Below are positions 61,748 through 64,000 of a stretch of 64,000 nt of DNA, one piece after another. Position 1 is the stretch's first letter, and every line of letters begins with the position of its first letter. Both the position numbers and the translations under genes were made by a program. This DNA is from Paraspadella gotoi (Eukaryota; Chaetognatha): the NCBI GenBank assembly GCA_051294375.1, contig JBJCIZ010000239.1, positions 2,803,476-2,867,475 on the forward strand. The letters run 5' to 3'. The notes beneath the pieces are model-generated. The model was not told where the DNA came from. It saw nothing but the letters and a program-made list of their open reading frames with translations, and ran no database searches.

Positions 61748-63519
61748 TCATGACTGCGCGTTGGAAGTCGCAACTTTCTCCTTCTTTCTCTCTTCCTTCT
61801 TTTCCGCTTTCTTATGCTTCTCAAGCTGCTTGTGCATCGTCTCTCGAATGATCTTAAACGCTTGGAGATTCGCGTAGGGAGTTTGGGTGACCGGATCGAA
61901 GTATTTGGCGAGCGTGCCCGTAATGGGGCAGTATTTGCGTTCGGGCACGCGGTTCTGCAATCTCGAACGCCCCTTGAGGCTGTAGTAGTAGTCGGGGAAG
62001 GCTTTTTTAAAGGAGGTCATGTCGGTGAAAGTGACGAAGGATCGCTCGCACGAATGTTCGGGAAGAAGCTTTTTTCTGTTCTGCTTTTTGACTTCCTTGT
62101 TGTTGGAATCGGATTTGTCGGTGGATGAGGAGGAGGAGGATTCGCTGACGAGATCCGACGGCGGAGGGACTGAGTTTTCTAGAGAATCCTTTTCGAAAAA
62201 AATAAATCAAAATATATAAGAGAAAAAATAAGCAACTAATAAAACAAAAACACATAAGCTGAAAAATCACAATGCAGCGGTGAGAGCGACTTTACCTCTA
62301 ACTCGACGATCGGCATCGTGGTGCTGTGGAATAGAATTTGAGGTCCGGTTCTAATGAGTTTGCTGAACCTCGCCGCCTTCTTCTTTTCCATCTCCAACTT
62401 TTGAAACTCGTGAAGGGAGAGGAGGTTCTAGAGAAAGAGTTGTTAGAGACAATGTATTCCGAGGAGAAGAAGAGAAAGGTGCAAAGTCGCTCAAGGAAAG
62501 GCAAGACTCGAACCTGTTTCTCCGTTTCCTTGGCCTCCTCGAGCAACTCTTCCTGCGTGAGTCTCCGCACGGCGGCGACGTTCTTCCGCGACGCCATCTC
62601 CGCCATCATCTTCTTCCGAATTTCATCCTCTTTCTTCCGCCGATCGGATTCCGCGGATTTCAGAGACGTCGTCGCTCTGTCATATATATATTAAGAGAGT
62701 GGTCTTTTCATACAATTGAAACATTCTTTGAAACATTATACCACTTCATTGATAGGGAAGCCAGGTACTCTGGGAGTGAATAAACGAGACTGAGAAAGAG
62801 TCTTTATTGAAAGCTTGAAGGGACCTGCTATGTCATTATGTAAGAGTGATGGAGGCCTTAAACAACCAAAGCCTGTCTAAAGTCAGGGGCAAGATAGCTT
62901 ATTTATCAAATGAATGGATATTTTTTATATTGGTTTTACAATTTTCATATCAAAAAAACACAAAACAAAAAAATTAAATTAGGTTAAATGAAAGTTAATC
63001 GAAAAATATCGGGATTAAGGAAATCTTGGTACTCCAACCCGGCCGTCGCTTCCTTCAGCAACTCGGAATACCAGTAAACGTCTTCTTTGCTTACAACTCA
63101 ACTCTTGAATTTACCACGACATAAATGATAGTTGATAAATCAAAGTCAATCAACCAATGAATAAATCGTTGAATGAGTAAAGGACTTCAAAATCAAAAAA
63201 CAAATTACTATTTAGACTTCGAAGTTGGAGACAGAGAGAGTCAGATTCCCCCGACTCAACGATGACAAGGTTCGGAAAAGAAAAATTTAAAGCCGCGGAA
63301 CATCGGGTCTTATAACCTGACTTTGGTCCTCGGGGGTGCGTCGGCGTCGTTCTTTGCTCCTTCCACGCCCACTTCCGCTTTCCTCTTTCGCCGCGCCGGC
63401 GCTCTTTTCGGCTCCGCTTTCGTCCCCTTCGGCTCCGGCGCCGATCGCCCGCCCTTCTTCGGCGTCTCCTTTCTTTTCTTTTTGTCCTTAATCTCTTTCC
63501 TTTTCGGCTCTTTGTAGGC
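61748..63519 (-). CDS. VPS72: VPS72/YL1, H2A.Z chaperone of SRCAP/TIP60 complexes (3' part; 5' end outside window)
   Basis: Visible exons 63519-63317, 62676-62514, 62427-62296 and 62188-61748 (about 312 residues). The 5' exons lie beyond position 64000. VPS72 binds H2A.Z-H2B and hands it to SRCAP for exchange. Landmarks in order: AYKEPKRKEIKDKKKRK (human TKAYKEPLKSLRPRK), RRLTQEELLEEAKETEKQNL, KKAARFSKLIRTGPQILFHS, the YL1 C-terminal domain with RSFVTFTDMTSFKKAFP, KYCPITGTLAKYFDPVTQTPYANLQAFKIIRE, and a Lys-rich tail. Intron 62677-63316 is enlarged by a dispersed repeat and a fragment of ATRX. Confidence 0.93.
62703..62965 (+). repeat. Dispersed repeat copy (SINE 3' part) in VPS72 intron
   Basis: Plus-strand copy of the element at 20643-20895 (there on minus), sharing ACAATTGAAACATTCTTTGA, CACTTCATTGATAGGGAAGC, GATGGAGGCCTTAAAC and AAGTCAGGGGCAAGATAGCT in the same order and spacing. 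The tail ends in a sequence related to TTGGTTTTACAATTTTCATA. Confidence 0.88.
63010..63166 (-). pseudogene. Duplicated fragment of ATRX (exon 11 start plus flanking intron 10)
   Basis: Matches 56675-56875 in the ATRX locus: ACCCGGCCGTCGCTTCCTTC and CTCGGAATACCAGTAAA are shared, and the intron-side GATAAATCAAAGTCAATC and ACCAATGAATAAA are also present. The minus-strand reading resembles ATRX exon 11 ([15 protein letters not shown]). About 50 bp of intron is missing in the copy. Because intron sequence is included it arose by DNA duplication, not retrotransposition. Same orientation as ATRX, inside a VPS72 intron. Confidence 0.9.
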
Positions 63520-63704
63520 CTGGAGCCGGATAGAAGTGTAAATATGTATAAGAGAGGAACTTTTGATTTATAGGAAAATGAAATTGAGCTCCTCAATCTA
63601 ATTTGCATACAGTCGTTTTGGAAGTCAACTCAAATTCACAACTGATGTTAATTTGTGGTGATATATTGCAGACATTGTTTTAATTTTTTTTCGTTGCATT
63701 AAAT

Positions 63705-63921
63705 GAGAAAATTGTGTTTTGTTTTCAGACAACGAAAATTTATTATTATTATTAATTTATACATTTATATAAATTATACTACAAAACGGACATGTTTCGG
63801 CTATAATGTTAGCCTTCATTTTGCGCTGATGAAGGCTAACATTATAGACGAAATATGTCCGTTTTTTATTATTAATAATAATAATTAATTTTCGTTGTCT
63901 GAAAATAAGACACAATTTTCT
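63705..63921. repeat. Long imperfect inverted repeat (foldback) near the window end
   Basis: Two arms of roughly 100 bp: AGAAAATTGTGTTTTGTTTTCAG reads back as the complement near 63900-63921, and inner arms share CAGACAACGAAAAT, GGACAT-type and GCTAACATTATAG / CTATAATGTTAGC, meeting near 63815. It lies upstream of the first visible VPS72 exon, presumably in an intron. A foldback/MITE-like element or a large RNA hairpin are possible. Confidence 0.85.
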
Positions 63922-64000
63922 AATTTAAAGGCGATAAATTGCGAATTTACGCCGGTCAAAGTGCTAATAAACAAAATCATAATATAGAGATTCATGTTTA

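Overview
This is a compact, gene-dense stretch of an animal (metazoan) nuclear genome. The evidence is spliceosomal genes with mostly 60-90 bp GT-AG introns, nuclear genes for mitochondrial proteins, a Piwi protein, an ATRX remodeler, tRNA-derived SINEs and a Tc1/mariner-type element. The gene set fits an invertebrate: MARF1 lacks the NYN domain and ATRX lacks the ADD domain, both as described for Drosophila. Phylum cannot be fixed from the sequence alone. Exon chains were built by hand from splice sites, reading phase and remembered family sequences; nearly every chain closes in frame.

Layout. 27 of 28 recognised or well-modelled protein genes are on the minus strand. In window order: FAHD1 (0.2-1.0 kb), MARF1 (2.0-6.6), snurportin-1 (7.5-10.1), an acid lipase (10.4-12.0), WDR55 (12.1-13.8), TRAPPC3 (14.5-16.0, with a Tc1/mariner element in intron 1), SCLT1 (16.4-18.6), RAD51AP1-like (18.8-20.1), TBCB (20.4-21.7), MRPL55 (21.8-22.7), LYRM4/ISD11 (22.8-23.2), RNF181 (23.4-24.2), TUFM (24.5-26.3), NAA38 (26.5-27.1), RCC1L (27.2-30.0, SINE in intron 2), a FABP (30.7-31.3), ABHD4-type hydrolase (31.8-34.1, with a 10-base assembly gap), JKAMP (34.4-35.5), MRPS10 (35.7-36.5), NABP/SOSS-B (37.0-37.8) and SLC25A35 (37.9-39.0). 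The only plus-strand gene follows (39.4-44.7): 15 exons, 1128 residues, no family I recognise. After about 1.3 kb of AT-rich sequence come PIWI (46.0-49.8), MOSMO (50.2-50.8), TMEM167/KISH (51.0-51.2), EXOSC6 (51.4-52.6) with a small membrane-protein ORF 13 bp upstream, ATRX (53.4-61.5) and the 3' part of VPS72 (61.7 to beyond the window).

Themes. Mitochondrial functions recur (FAHD1, MRPL55, LYRM4, TUFM, RCC1L, MRPS10, SLC25A35), as do chromatin and genome maintenance (ATRX, VPS72, NABP, RAD51AP1) and germline/RNA control (MARF1, PIWI, EXOSC6, SNUPN). These are mostly housekeeping genes packed head-to-tail, often 70-280 bp apart, which raises the unproven possibility of polycistronic transcription.

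Most worth follow-up: the unrecognised 1128-residue gene; an ATRX reading frame running into a C-terminal DnaJ-like module with an HPD motif; two independent tandem duplications of a 3' splice site; a piece of ATRX exon 11 plus intron copied into a VPS72 intron; and the strand-biased gene run.
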